Shown: in pieces, positions 16,519-26,953 of the stretch | Position numbering within the stretch: the first letter of the stretch is position 1 | Layout of the letters: every line of letters starts with the position of its first letter | Assembly: GCA_963781595.1 (NCBI GenBank) | Contig: CAWAGG010000001.1 | Location: 434,001-498,000, forward strand | DNA length: 64,000 bases | Direction of reading: 5' to 3' | Origin: JBEDUK01 sp963781595 | Lineage (GTDB): Bacteria > Actinomycetota > UBA4738 | Made by a program: the position numbers and the translations under genes | Notes under the pieces: generated by a model | Told to the model about the DNA's origin: nothing | Database searches by the model: none | What the model saw: only the letters and a program-made list of their open reading frames with translations

Positions 16519-17414
16519 ATCTCCACGCCGCGGCCGGTCCACCCATCGGCCGGGCGTTCGAACCAGACGTGCACCTGACCCGTCCCGACCGACGCCTCGT
16601 ACTCGCTGAAGAGCGCACCGGGCGCCTGGCAGCGCCTCCCGCCGATCGCCGCGGACATCATCAGGTAATGGCCGAAATGTCCTTCGGGCGCGGCCCGCCT
16701 GTACTCGGGCATGCCGTCGATCACGCCTGCGTGGTCGCCGTCCTGCAGCATCTTCAGCACGCGCTGGTCCGCCTCGTAGGACGCCATGTCGTAGATGTTG
16801 TCCGGCGCGCGCTGGCTCTCGCGCTCGCGTAGTTCCCGGAACGGGAAGAACCGGTGCGTCATCCCGCCGCTGGCGAGCAACACGACGCGCCGGTCCGACG
16901 CGGAGATCGCGTTCCGTATCAGCTCGCCGAACAGCAGGAAGTCCTCGGTCGTGCAGCACTGGTTCAGCGCGACGCTGATCCACCGCGTGGCCGGGTCGCC
17001 CAGGAACGTCCAGATGTTCACCGTCCCGTAGAAGATCGGCAGGTACGGGTCGTCGCACGCGAGGATCCAGCAGTCGTCCCGGCCCTCGGCCTGCTTCGCG
17101 ATCAGGTTCGCCAGTTCGGGGTCACCCGGCATGTCGAATGGGATCTGGCTCATCCCCCGCGGCAGCTCGTGCGACGTGAAGAGCCCCTTCCGCCGCTCGT
17201 GCGCGGTCACGATGTGCTCGAACGTCGATTCCCAGTGCGTGTCGAACACCACGACCGTATCCGGCTTCAGTCGGCCGATGCACTCCGACCGCATCCGGTG
17301 GAGGCCGGGGACGAGCGAGATCTCCTTCCCCTCGTTGATCTCCAGTCTGGTCTCCGACGGGAGCATGATCGTCGGGACGTGCGCGACGAGCGCCGCACCA
17401 ACCACTTCGCCCAT
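16515..17414 (-). CDS. hpaD: Class III extradiol dioxygenase, HpaD-like (3,4-dihydroxyphenylacetate 2,3-dioxygenase)
   Basis: 299 residues of the LigB-type extradiol dioxygenase family. It follows E. coli HpaD along its length: an early HVPT with the metal-binding His, VVFDTHWES, TSHELP, the VLLASGGMTHRF segment with further catalytic histidines, and SVGTGQVHVWF at the end. It would open the ring of 3,4-dihydroxyphenylacetate with O2 and Fe(II). Start ATG 17414 is preferred to TTG 17423 because AAGGAG sits 10 nt upstream of the ATG and almost touches the TTG. The upstream neighbour is the HpaE dehydrogenase, the next enzyme of the pathway. The exact catechol substrate is inferred. Confidence 0.88.
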   Translation of the reverse strand: MGEVVGAALVAHVPTIMLPSETRLEINEGKEISLVPGLHRMRSECIGRLKPDTVVVFDTHWESTFEHIVTAHERRKGLFTSHELPRGMSQIPFDMPGDPELANLIAKQAEGRDDCWILACDDPYLPIFYGTVNIWTFLGDPATRWISVALNQCCTTEDFLLFGELIRNAISASDRRVVLLASGGMTHRFFPFRELRERESQRAPDNIYDMASYEADQRVLKMLQDGDHAGVIDGMPEYRRAAPEGHFGHYLMMSAAIGGRRCQAPGALFSEYEASVGTGQVHVWFERPADGWTGRGVEM

Positions 17415-17419
17415 GATGG

Positions 17420-18908
<1,489 letters not shown>

Positions 18909-19371
18909 GGTTCGAATTCGCGCTCAGTCGCGGTAGAGGCGCCTCCCAACACCCACGACGCTAGGGACGCCAAGTGTGACCTGTCAACTGCAACGAAGGT
19001 CGGCCGGGTTGCGGAACTGCAATATCGAGTGGCCTCGAATCCTTCGAGGAGGGCGTCTTCTCTCCGTGAGCGGCAACGGAAGCTGACGCTGAGCCAATAC
19101 TGGCTGTCGCCCAAAGCCGGAGTCCGTGCGCTAGCTGCAAAGTCGACCTTCTCAGCCACGAACCGCAAGGTCCGTGTCACTTGCAGCGTTGTGATTCGGC
19201 GCCCGTCAGACTGCAACTCCGGCCGCCCCGTGGGCCGGAGAGGGAAGGCCGCCATGTACGCGGCCACGAGCACCGCCCCGGTCGCTAAGAACCAGGCCAT
19301 CCGGCCTCCAGCGCAGCAACCAGCCGGCGTTAGGCGGCCGGGGCAACGCGTTGGTTGAGCGGAGCGAGATG
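18909..19371 (-). other. Intergenic stretch with promoter, hairpin and a doubtful ORF
   Basis: A 463-nt gap with somewhat lower G+C than its neighbours. It holds the promoter at 18958-18987 and a perfect 8-bp inverted repeat (CTCCGGCC at 19217-19224, GGCCGGAG at 19233-19240) with an 8-nt loop and no T-run. On the minus strand a frame opens at ATG 19300 with a hydrophobic helix (WFLATGAVLVAAYMAAF), but it has no stop before 18785, inside the dehydrogenase gene. It may be a remnant or a chance frame. No RNA gene was seen. Confidence 0.4.
18958..18987 (-). promoter_or_regulatory. Predicted sigma70-type promoter of the hpaE-hpaD genes
   Basis: On the minus strand, consensus TTGACA (18987-18982) and TAGCGT (18963-18958) are separated by 18 nt. 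Transcription would begin near 18951, giving a leader of about 43 nt before GTG 18908. Confidence 0.55.
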
Positions 19372-20348
19372 TCACGGGTTCTTCGCCCGACCGGCCGCGA
19401 CCAGCACCCTCGTGGCGTTCAGCGTGAGGATTTCGTTCGGCCCGCTGCTCCCCCAGTTCACGACCTCGATGCCGCTGCCCGTCCGGCCGCGGCGCCAGTA
19501 GGTCCCGTCCACGGACCACGCGCTGTCGGGCCGGCGCTTCGACTCCACCAGGTCCAGCGCCTCCGATGCCCGCGGATCGCCGAGCAGGCCGAGCCCACCG
19601 AGCTTCAGCAACGACTGGACCACGTCGTAATGCCAATACGCCGGGTACCGGAAGCGCAGCCAGGCAGGGTTCCCGACCTTCCCGGTTCGGTGCGAGAACA
19701 GGATCCGATGCTGGAGGAACAGCTCGGCCGTCCTGCGTGCCGCCGTCAGCGCGTCCTCGTCGCCGGTCGCGCGCGAGAACTCCGTGAGCCCCCACATCGG
19801 CGGCAGGCTCTCGTTGAACGAGGAATGACGGGCGGCCGGTCGCCGGTCGCAGTTCCAGCCGCCGTCCGGCCACTGAGAGGCGATCAGGTCTTGGGCGAGC
19901 CGGCGGACGCGATCGTCGCCGGCCATGCCGAGCCTGCTGCACACGGCGACGGCGTTGCCCTCCTGGGACGCGTGGCGCCGAACGAGTCCCTTGATCGTCG
20001 GGATGGATGGGAGGTGTTCGTCCCCCAGAAGCCAGGCGAGCTCCTGTTCGGCCGCGGCCAGCCCGCGCGGATCCCCCGCGGGCAACCCCAGTTCGACGAG
20101 CGAAACCAGCCGCCAGTGCGCGCCCGTCCACTTGCGGTAGGGATGGCAGCCGAACCCGCCATCGTCCTGCTGCCCGTCGAGGAGCGCGCGCACCCGCGGC
20201 CCGTCGGGGATCCTTCGGCGGACGGAGCGAACGGCGGGCGACGTGGTGACTGACCCAGGATCTCCGTGCGGGCGACGAACTCGACCGACGGGTCGGCCGA
20301 CGACACGAGCCACCGCACCTGGGGATCGGATCCGGCGGACGCGGTCAT
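19372..20348 (-). pseudogene. Prenyltransferase/squalene-cyclase-like alpha-barrel protein, frameshifted
   Basis: An alpha/alpha-barrel protein of about 325 residues with QW-type repeats (DGQQDDGGFG, SQWPDGGWNCDRR, YWHYDVVQSLLKLG). The first part, from ATG 20348, reads VRWLVSSADPSVEFVARTEILG, the normal start of this family, then leaves the frame near 20250-20258. The rest continues in the neighbouring frame to the stop at 19372. The 977-nt span is one base short, so a single-base deletion is likely. TATCGT ends exactly 7 nt before ATG 20348, supporting both that start and the frameshift. The family binds hydrophobic ligands or has unknown activity; true cyclase function is doubtful at this length. 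Confidence 0.65.
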
Positions 20349-20355
20349 GCCTCGA

Positions 20356-20361
20356 ACGATA
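20356..20361 (-). promoter_or_regulatory. Probable -10 box of a leaderless transcript
   Basis: TATCGT on the minus strand ends 7 nt before ATG 20348. Confidence 0.42.
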
Positions 20362-20415
20362 GCCGGGGGCCACGAGCGGCCGGCCTGCCCCGCCCCGCTA
20401 GATTCTGCCGGGCCG

Positions 20416-21162
20416 ATGCGAGCAGACCGCCAACCCCACGTCGCGAGCCTCCACCTGCGGTCGATCTACCGAGGCGCCGCACGCCTGTACCGGCTCGAGC
20501 CGCGGCGGGTCGCCGGAGCGTCGCTCCTGATCCTGTTCCCCGCGGTACTGATCAGCGCCGGGATCCATGCGATCCACGCCTCGGCGACCGAGGCGCTCGG
20601 CGCGAACGACCCAGTCGTCCTGCTCTCGGTGCTCCCCGCGCTCTCCGGGTTCGTCGCGATCCTCGGCCTGGTGCTCCTGGGCGGCGTGATGGACGAACTC
20701 GTCGGTGCGGGGATCCGCGGAACGCCGATGCCCGCGGTGACACAGGCGGTCAGGGCGCTCCCCCTCGGCCGGCTGGTGGCCGCTGACATCTTGGTGACGG
20801 TGCTGATCTCCGTCGCGTCGGCCGTCGGCGCGATGCCGGGCCTGATCGTCGGCGCGCTCATCGGGATCATCGGACCGGTCGTCAACATCGAGGGGCTGGG
20901 CCCGTTCCGGGCCGTCCGGCGATCGCTCCGCCTCACGTGGCCGCACGCCTGGATCACGATCGGCGCGCTCGTGCCGGTCCTGCTCGTCGAGGTCGCCGTG
21001 CACGCGGTCCTGATCACCGCATGGGACGGACTGGGCCTGCTCGGGGAGATCCTCGTCGAGGTCGTGCTGATCCTCAGCGTGGGCGCGTCCGTCGCGCTGA
21101 TCGAGGTCGTGTTGGCCTACGCGCTGATGGCGCGGGACCCGGCTCGCGCGTGGCCGCCATGA
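20416..21162 (+). CDS. Hypothetical multi-pass membrane protein
   Basis: 248 residues with about five or six hydrophobic helices (residues about 33-52, 70-92, 118-150, 175-200, 205-235). A short soluble N-terminus (LRSIYRGAARLYRLEP) precedes the first helix. The pattern of amphipathic start, helices, then FRAVRRSLRLTWPHAW before the last helices is like the membrane domain of glycerophosphodiester phosphodiesterase-type and other DUF-class actinobacterial proteins, but no family is certain. TAGATT lies 11 nt before ATG 20416. It is divergent from the cyclase-like gene. Confidence 0.7.
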   Translation: MRADRQPHVASLHLRSIYRGAARLYRLEPRRVAGASLLILFPAVLISAGIHAIHASATEALGANDPVVLLSVLPALSGFVAILGLVLLGGVMDELVGAGIRGTPMPAVTQAVRALPLGRLVAADILVTVLISVASAVGAMPGLIVGALIGIIGPVVNIEGLGPFRAVRRSLRLTWPHAWITIGALVPVLLVEVAVHAVLITAWDGLGLLGEILVEVVLILSVGASVALIEVVLAYALMARDPARAWPP

Positions 21163-21218
21163 TCGCGCGCCCGGGATCGGCGCCCCTGTCGCCGTGACGG
21201 TGGCCGTGACGGCCCGCG

Positions 21219-21999
21219 TCAGTCGGCGAACGGCGCGATGATCGACGTCGTCCCGCCGTCGAGGCTGAGCGCCGAACCCGTGGCGTAGGTCCCCTCCGCA
21301 GCCAGGAACACGATCGCGTCGGCCACCTCCTCCGCACGCCCGAGCCGCCCCATCGGGATCCGCGCCTCGATCTCCCGGAACGCCCCTTCCGGATCGTCCA
21401 GCCCGGCGAGGTCGCGCCGCACCATCGGCGTATCGATCGCCCCGGGGAGCCCCGCGTTCACGCGGACGTTCGGCAGCAACTCCGCGGCGAGTGCCCGCGT
21501 CATCGCGACCAGACCACCCTTCGACGCGCAGTACGCGACGAAGGCCGCTTCCCGAGGAGCGCCGAATCGGATGCGCCGGTCACGATCGAACCGCCTCCCG
21601 CTTCGCGCATCCGCAGGCCCACCTCGCGGCACACGTAGAACGCGCCCGACAGGTTGATGTCGATCACCGACCGGCAGCGCGCGAGCGTGAGCTCGTCCAG
21701 CACCGCGAGGTTTGACACGCCCGCGCTGTGAACGAGCACGTCGATCCCGCCCATCCGGTCCCAGGCCTCGGCCACCATCGCGGTCACGGCCGCGTCGTCC
21801 GACACGTCGCACGGCAGGGTGAACGCCACCTGCCCTGATCCGCCGGGACCGCCCGCGCCCGCCGCCCGCGGGCCACCATGCCGAGCGAGTCCACGCCCTC
21901 GTGGCCGAAGGCCCGGGACGCCGCCTCGCCGATCCCGGACGATGCCCCGGTGATGAGGGCGCGCTTCCCCGCGAGCCGACCACCACCTGGGTCACCCAC
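21219..21999 (-). pseudogene. Short-chain dehydrogenase, degenerate duplicate
   Basis: A broken copy of the intact SDR at 26954-27730. The cofactor segment GASSGIGEAASRAF, the middle DVSDDAAVTAMVAEAW through the catalytic-serine region, and the C-terminal YCASKGG to the terminal FAD lie in three frames, with at least two frameshifts (near 21830-21880 and 21545-21560) and a damaged stretch after VARRA. The terminal part is nearly identical to the intact copy. It cannot encode a full enzyme as written. The matching ALDH fragment at 23854-23901 suggests the whole SDR-ALDH pair was duplicated and then disrupted. Confidence 0.8.
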
Positions 22000-22189
22000 C
22001 TGCGACACCTCGTCACCGATGCGGGCTCGACTATCGCGCTGCCGACGCGCCGCCCGCAAGGCCGCCGGCTCGAAGCTTTGCCGTCAACCGTGACGGGGCT
22101 CCGGGTTCGCCGCGACCGCCGCCCGAGCCACCGGGTCCGCACCGACTGCCCTCCAACACCTGTTCGCGCTGTACGCGTACTGGGTCATC

Positions 22190-23809
22190 GTGCTCGTGCT
22201 CTTCGGCCTGCGGCTCCGCGGTCACTTCACCGATCGCCTCCTCTCCTCGACGCCGGCCGACGCGTCGTTCTTCGTCTGGTCGTTCCGGTGGTGGCCCCAC
22301 GCCCTCGTGCACGGCCTCCAGCCCCTGCACACGCACGCCGTCTTCGCGCCGACCGGGTTCAACCTCGCGTGGGCGACCGCGATCCCGCTGCCCGGCGTCG
22401 TGATGGCCCCGGTGACGCTGGTCTTCGGGCCCTTCGTCGCGTTCAACATCGTCGCGTTGCTCGCTCCGACGACGGCGGCGTGGACCACCTATCTGCTCTG
22501 TTGCCGGGTGACGGATCGGGCCTAGCGTCGTTCGCCGGGGGGGGCATCTTCGGCTTCTCGACCTACGGATCGCTCGTCGTCTCCGCGGGGCATCTCAACC
22601 TCAGCCTGGCGCTCATGGTCCCCGTGTGCACCTACCTGTTCGTCCGACACCTCCACGGCTCGCTCCACGACCGGGCGTTCGTCTTGCTGATGGCCGCCAC
22701 CCTGGCGGGCCAGTTCCTGGTCTCGACCGAGGTGTTCGCGACCATGACGCTGCTCGGCGCGCTCACGGTGTCCATCGGGATCGTATTCACCGGACGATCG
22801 CGGCGGACGCTGGTGCGCACGGGTGCGTTCGCCCTGGTCGCCTTCGGCGTCGCCGGCCTCGCCCTCCTGCCGTTCTTCTACGCGGCGTTCGCGAACCCGG
22901 TGCCCGCGAAGGTGTTCGTGCACGCGACGGGGGCGAACGCGCCGAACGTGAACAGGACGCTGGAGAGCTTCTTGTTCCCCGCGACGATGACGCGGTTCGG
23001 TCGCGGCGCCGTGTTCCACGCATCCATCCCAAAGAACGGCCTCTACCTGGGGATCCCGCTGCTGGCGATCCTCGCCCTCGTCACGGTCTCGCGATGGAAG
23101 AGCCCGGCGGTTCGGACGCTCGCGGTCGCGTTCGGCGCGATCTGCCTGCTGTCACTGGGCGCGTATCAGCGGTTCGGCTCCACGATCGTCGCGCTCCCCT
23201 GGTCCGCGCTCGGGCGACTGCCTTGTTGAACAGGGTCGTGGCGAGCCGTCTCATCATGTTCGGTTTCCTGATCGCGTCCGTCGCGGTGGCGTGTGGGCCG
23301 CTGGGCGGACGCATCGATGGATCCGCTGGGCGCTCGTCGCCGTGGCCGTTCTGTCGATCCTTCCGGATACGGGCGCACACATCTGGACGTCCGGGTTCTC
23401 GATCCCGGCGTTCATCCGGGCCGGCACGTTCACCAGATACCTGGAGCCCGGCGAGACGGCCGTCGTGATCGCGCCCGGCCGCCAGCAGCAGATGTACTGG
23501 CAGGCGGACGCCGACCTCTACTTCCGGCTCGCCGGGGGCTACGTGGGCGGCATCCCGCCCGACTTCGTCGACGCGCCCTTCGAGCAGCGGCTCGCCGCCG
23601 GGGACTTCGGCACGGCCGACGCCGCGCAGCTCCGGCGGTTCGTCGCCGATCACGACGTCGGCGCGGTGCTCGTTGCCCCAGGGATGACCGACGTCGAGGT
23701 TGCGCTCGAGGAACTCATGGGGCCTCCGATCCGGGCCGGTGACGTGGCTCTGTTCAGGGTGCCTCCCGAGTGGTCGTCCAATGCGGCCCCGTCGGCGAGG
23801 TCGCCGTGA
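22190..23809 (+). pseudogene. Multi-pass membrane protein, GT-C glycosyltransferase-like, frameshifted
   Basis: A large membrane protein of about 540 residues split over several frames: from GTG 22190 to 22525, then to 23229, a short piece after LLNRVVASRLIMFGFL, and the end from about 23291 to 23809. Helix-rich segments such as FVWSFRWWPHAL and FGFSTYGSLVVSAGHLNLSLALMVP resemble membrane glycosyltransferases or YfhO-like proteins, with a soluble C-terminal domain holding GETAVVIAPG. Frame breaks lie near 22510, 23224 and 23288; an 8-G run lies at about 22534. It is inserted between the two remnants of the SDR-ALDH duplicate. Either real decay or assembly errors could explain it. Confidence 0.55.
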
Positions 23810-23853
23810 GCCGTGAGCCGGAGCCTGCGCCGGGTTTGGCCGGCGCATGGGTG

Positions 23854-23901
23854 TCACGGATCCAGCTTGATCCAGGTGGTCTTGATGTCCATGAAGTCGT
23901 T
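23854..23901 (-). pseudogene. Aldehyde dehydrogenase C-terminal remnant
   Basis: The last 15 codons plus stop read NDFMDIKTTWIKLDP. Twelve of these fifteen residues equal the end of the intact ALDH at 27739-29241. Nothing upstream on this strand continues the enzyme, because the P-loop kinase gene begins to overlap there. The remnant sits 1.9 kb from the broken SDR with a membrane-protein gene between them, while the intact SDR and ALDH are 8 bp apart. Confidence 0.6.
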
Positions 23902-23933
23902 CGGGCTCGGGGCGGGGCTCTCGTATCGCCGAC

Positions 23934-24524
23934 TCACCCCGGTCGGTCGGCGCCTCGCACCTCGTCATGCCGATCCCCATCAAGCGGCTCTGGGCGACCG
24001 ACTGACGGTGGCTTCCCCAAGAACTCACCGAGATCCTCGATGGTGGACGCCTGGGCGCGATCCAGCGCCAGGACTTTGGTCCACCCCTCGGTAGCGAGCG
24101 CACCGCTGCTGGCGGCATCCAGCACCCGGCTCCACTCGGTGGCGTTCCAGCGCATAACGGGTTCCGGTGCGACGCGCCCGCGGCTCCTCTGGCCGGCGAC
24201 CGCCTCCTCGGACGGCGCGTCGAGCAAGATGAGGACCGCCTTACGGCCGCGGACGCGAGCACATACCGCGATCAGTCGTCGTAGCCAGGCGTTGGATCCA
24301 CGGGACTCCACGACCACCTGCGGGTCCTTCGCGATCGCCACGATGATCGCGAGGACGAAGAGCGGATAGGGGATAGGCAATCTGCGCAGCGCAGGCGAAA
24401 GCTGGCGCCGGAACCGGTCCGGGTCGAGCACGGTCCAAGGCGGCGAGCTCGCCGCGCGATCGATCAGCACGGTCTTGCCGGCGCCGGGAATCCCGATGAC
24501 CAGAACGACAGCGGACTGCGTCAT
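23934..24524 (-). CDS. P-loop kinase-like ATPase (AAA_33/zeta-toxin-like)
   Basis: 196 residues with a Walker A GIPGAGKT at residues 11-18, DPDRFRR (a typical Asp-containing LID or substrate segment), a strand VVVESRGSN, and ILLDAPSEEAVAGQRSRGR resembling the lid arginines of small nucleotide or polyol kinases. Members phosphorylate small molecules, RNA or sugar nucleotides, and some are toxins. No antitoxin-like gene is adjacent, so a toxin role is not supported. ATG 24524 is the only good start. It is one of the few undamaged genes between 19.3 and 26 kb. Confidence 0.8.
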   Translation of the reverse strand: MTQSAVVLVIGIPGAGKTVLIDRAASSPPWTVLDPDRFRRQLSPALRRLPIPYPLFVLAIIVAIAKDPQVVVESRGSNAWLRRLIAVCARVRGRKAVLILLDAPSEEAVAGQRSRGRVAPEPVMRWNATEWSRVLDAASSGALATEGWTKVLALDRAQASTIEDLGEFLGKPPSVGRPEPLDGDRHDEVRGADRPG

Positions 24525-24829
24525 ACCGGACTACCCCCTGACGACAGGCATCGACACGCTCGATCACCCGAAACCTACGACATCTGAGACGCAGCCGCTG
24601 CTCCCGGAGATCCTCTTGTTGGAGCCGTCAAGAAGAAGGGTGGCGGTCTCCAGCGAGGGCAACTTCCAGCTTCAGCGGATGACAGTCGCAGGTCGCCCCC
24701 ACAGCGCTCGGTGCGCCACGCGTCCTAGCAAAGAGCGAGCCGAAGAAACCCCCCGGCCACGGTGGCCGGAACGAGATTCGATACCGAGCCGATGCAGCGG
24801 CGCGCGACGCCACAGGTTGTCCGAAGCCG
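24525..24829. other. Intergenic stretch, terminator only
   Basis: A gap of about 305 nt between the P-loop kinase and the broken coiled-coil gene. Apart from the hairpin at 24753-24769 no gene, RNA or repeat is visible. Confidence 0.5.
24742..24769 (-). terminator. Rho-independent-like terminator
   Basis: A perfect 8-bp inverted repeat (CCGGCCAC, one base, GTGGCCGG at 24753-24769) is followed on the minus strand by a G-run and TTTCTT. It lies about 60 nt after the stop of the leftward coiled-coil gene. Confidence 0.55.
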
Positions 24830-25251
24830 CTAACGGCTGGCTGCGAACTCGTCGGCCTCCTTCCGCGCCAGGATCGCGTCCAGCACGCGTATTCGGCTTC
24901 CTCCAGGGCTGCGGAGGCGAAGTCGATCGCGTCATATGCGTCGCCTCGGCGAGCTCGCGTTGAACTTCGCGTCCGCGGCATCGGCCTTCACCTTCTGGGT
25001 CGCGATGTCTTGGCGGACCTTTGCGACGTGTTTCGCCCAGTCGATCGGACCTGCATCCACTTGTCTGAGGCCTTTTCCTTCGTCTCTTGGCTCTTCTTGG
25101 ACAGATCCTGGGCCTTCCGACTGGCTGCTTCAGACGCCTGCTGGACGCGGGCCTGAAGCTCGCTCCTTGCCTCATCGCCACCTTCTGCGGCCTCGTCTTC
25201 GATCTTCTTTGCCTGCTCCGCCAACTTGGTCAATCGATCTGACAGCGCCAT
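24830..25251 (-). pseudogene. Helical coiled-coil protein, frameshifted
   Basis: A charged helical protein of about 140 residues starting ATG 25251 (MALSDRLTKLAEQAKKIEDEA). It is broken into at least four frame pieces: up to KWMQVRS, then DWAKHVAKVRQDIATQKVKADAADAKF, then GDAYDAIDFASAALEEAEY, then DAILARKEADEF to the TAG at 24830. Each piece fits a known actinobacterial family of small coiled-coil proteins with a conserved acidic C-terminus, so the frame-corrected product would be normal. The breaks lie near 25048, 24965, 24945 and 24890. The function of the family is unknown. Confidence 0.6.
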
Positions 25252-25339
25252 AGCCGCTCACCCTCCTGCAACAGGATCGATCGTTCGGCCGCTCCTGGAC
25301 ACTCCGGAACCGAACGGCACATAGGCATCACCTCCTCGT

Positions 25340-25989
25340 CTAGGAATCCGGGATGATCGCCGCCTTCCGACCGCCACGAGAAGAGACATCACGCAGGACG
25401 TCAGGCGAGGAAACCAGCTGCCGCCTCCTGCCGGCGTGACGGATGTTGAAGGCCAGGAAGATCTGCGAGAAGCCCTTGAACAGGGCGAAGAATCCCACCC
25501 AGAAGAGGATCAGATACGCGCGCTGGGCCAGAGCGTAGACGCGGTCGGATCCCGACACCCAGAACGCCAGCAGGATGAGCAGGATCCGACGATGAGGTTC
25601 AGCCACCAGTAGGGGTTCACCCCGTGCGAGGAGATCGCAAGGACGATCTCGAAGCTTCCGTACAGGATGAGGATGAGCCCGAGCACTGAGGCCAGGGCGA
25701 AGAACGTGTCGACCGGCTCGATGAACCCCCACAGGGCCCCCAGGAAGAAGATGACGGCCATGATCCAGTGCCAGACCCTCCAGCCCCCCGGGGTCATCAG
25801 GGCGGCGCCGACCTCGTTGATCCCGGCGAACAGGAACACCACCCCGAGCAGGACGCCCACGGCCGCCGCCGAGGTCTGGTCCAAGCGAAGCACGATCCAC
25901 GCGATGAGCAGCCACGCGATCCCCGACACCAGGAACACCCACCAGTACCTGGCCGCGTCCCTCACGGCCATCCGTCCTTGTGCAAGCAT
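25340..25989 (-). pseudogene. HdeD/DUF308 family membrane protein, frameshifted
   Basis: About 216 residues with six short helices in pairs, the DUF308 (HdeD) pattern: WWVFLVSGIAWLLIAWIVL, FLFAGINEVGAALM, HWIMAVIFFLGALWGF, LILILYGSFEIVLAI. After NPYWWLNLIVG the frame changes near 25583, and the protein continues as LLILLAFWVSGSD and FALFKGFSQIFLAFNIRHAG. The span of 650 nt is one base short. HdeD proteins are linked to acid or envelope stress. The 5' end overlaps the run-on tail of the upstream methyltransferase frame. Confidence 0.65.
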
Positions 25990-26945
25990 CCGCCACCCCC
26001 TCTCTGCCCCAACTCTGCGACTCGTAAGCCGCGACGTTCTAGCGGGTCTGCTGTTTGAGCCACCTCTCCCCGCGCAGACTCCGGTTTCGCGATCCGCGTT
26101 GGTAGGGCCATTAGGCCGAAAGAAGGGGGGCCTTCACGCCTCGTCTTGACCCGCTTCGTGAACGCGCCGGCCGTTGGACATCTTCTGCCTGGCGAGGCAC
26201 GGATGATCTGTGCGCTAGCCGTGGTTCCCGTCCTCTTGGGACGCGTGGAGGCGCACGAGCCCCCGATCGTCGGGATCGACCCAAGGTGTTCGTCGCCGTC
26301 GAGGCCTCGGGCGAAGGACCGCCGTGAGCCACCGCCACGTTCAGGGCTGACCCGGCCCGGCGCGCGAGGGATCCAGCGCGGCACCGTCCGAAGGTACGCC
26401 ACGTACTCCTCGCCGAACCTGCGGCGGAGCGTTCGCTCCTCGTAGCCGGTCACGAACAGGTGGAAGCCGACGGCCAGCACGCCCGCGTACACGACGAGCG
26501 GCGACGACAGGAAGAGCCACGCCTCACCCAGGACGACCGTGAGGACCGCCACGTACATCGGGTTGCGCACCCACCGGTACGGACCGACGACGACGAAGCG
26601 GCGTGGCGCGTCCCACGGGCCCGGCGTCCCTCGTCCCACCCTCCCGAACAGCGAGACGCACCAGAGGTACAGGCCGAACCCGGCGGCGATCAGGACGACC
26701 GCGTACCACGCGCGCGGGTCGATCGTCCCGTCGGTACGAAGGAGGATCGAACGGGGGATCCAGACCGCCCCCGCACCGGGCACTACGATCGTGAACAGCA
26801 CGTTCCGGATGAGCAGGCTCACCGGCGCAGCGTACGTCCCAATCGCCCTCGACCCGCTCCGGACCGTCAGCGTGACGCGCGCGCTGTCTGGGTCCTCCGT
26901 GTACCGGGCGCGCAGCGGCGCCTGGAGCTCCTTCAGGTTCACCAC
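25962..26945 (-). CDS. ICMT-type membrane methyltransferase with an OsmC-like N-terminal leader
   Basis: One open frame of 327 codons from GTG 26945, just after the intact SDR and with GAGGAGG upstream. The first 30-odd residues (NLKELQAPLRARYTEDPDSA) resemble the start of an OsmC-family peroxidase. From about residue 42 the sequence becomes an isoprenylcysteine methyltransferase-type enzyme (SLLIRNVLFTIVVPGAG, YRWVRNPMYVAV, FVTGYEERTLRRRFGEEY), with an alternative GTG start at 26822. After about residue 200 the tail is charged and unlike the family, suggesting a lost stop or frameshift near 26350. The enzyme part should methylate a thiol or amine lipid. Confidence 0.6.
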   Translation of the reverse strand: MVNLKELQAPLRARYTEDPDSARVTLTVRSGSRAIGTYAAPVSLLIRNVLFTIVVPGAGAVWIPRSILLRTDGTIDPRAWYAVVLIAAGFGLYLWCVSLFGRVGRGTPGPWDAPRRFVVVGPYRWVRNPMYVAVLTVVLGEAWLFLSSPLVVYAGVLAVGFHLFVTGYEERTLRRRFGEEYVAYLRTVPRWIPRAPGRVSPERGGGSRRSFARGLDGDEHLGSIPTIGGSCASTRPKRTGTTASAQIIRASPGRRCPTAGAFTKRVKTRREGPPSFGLMALPTRIAKPESARGEVAQTADPLERRGLRVAELGQRGGGGCLHKDGWP

Positions 26946-26953
26946 GTACCTCC

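Noticed and set aside
23934..24524. Zeta-type toxin in a toxin-antitoxin module
   Set aside because: The P-loop kinase fold fits, but no small antitoxin gene lies next to it; annotated only as a kinase-like ATPase.
19372..26900. Integrated mobile island bounded by attachment sites
   Set aside because: No integrase, transposase, tRNA or clear direct repeat was found at the edges; only frameshifted genes and a duplicated pair are visible.
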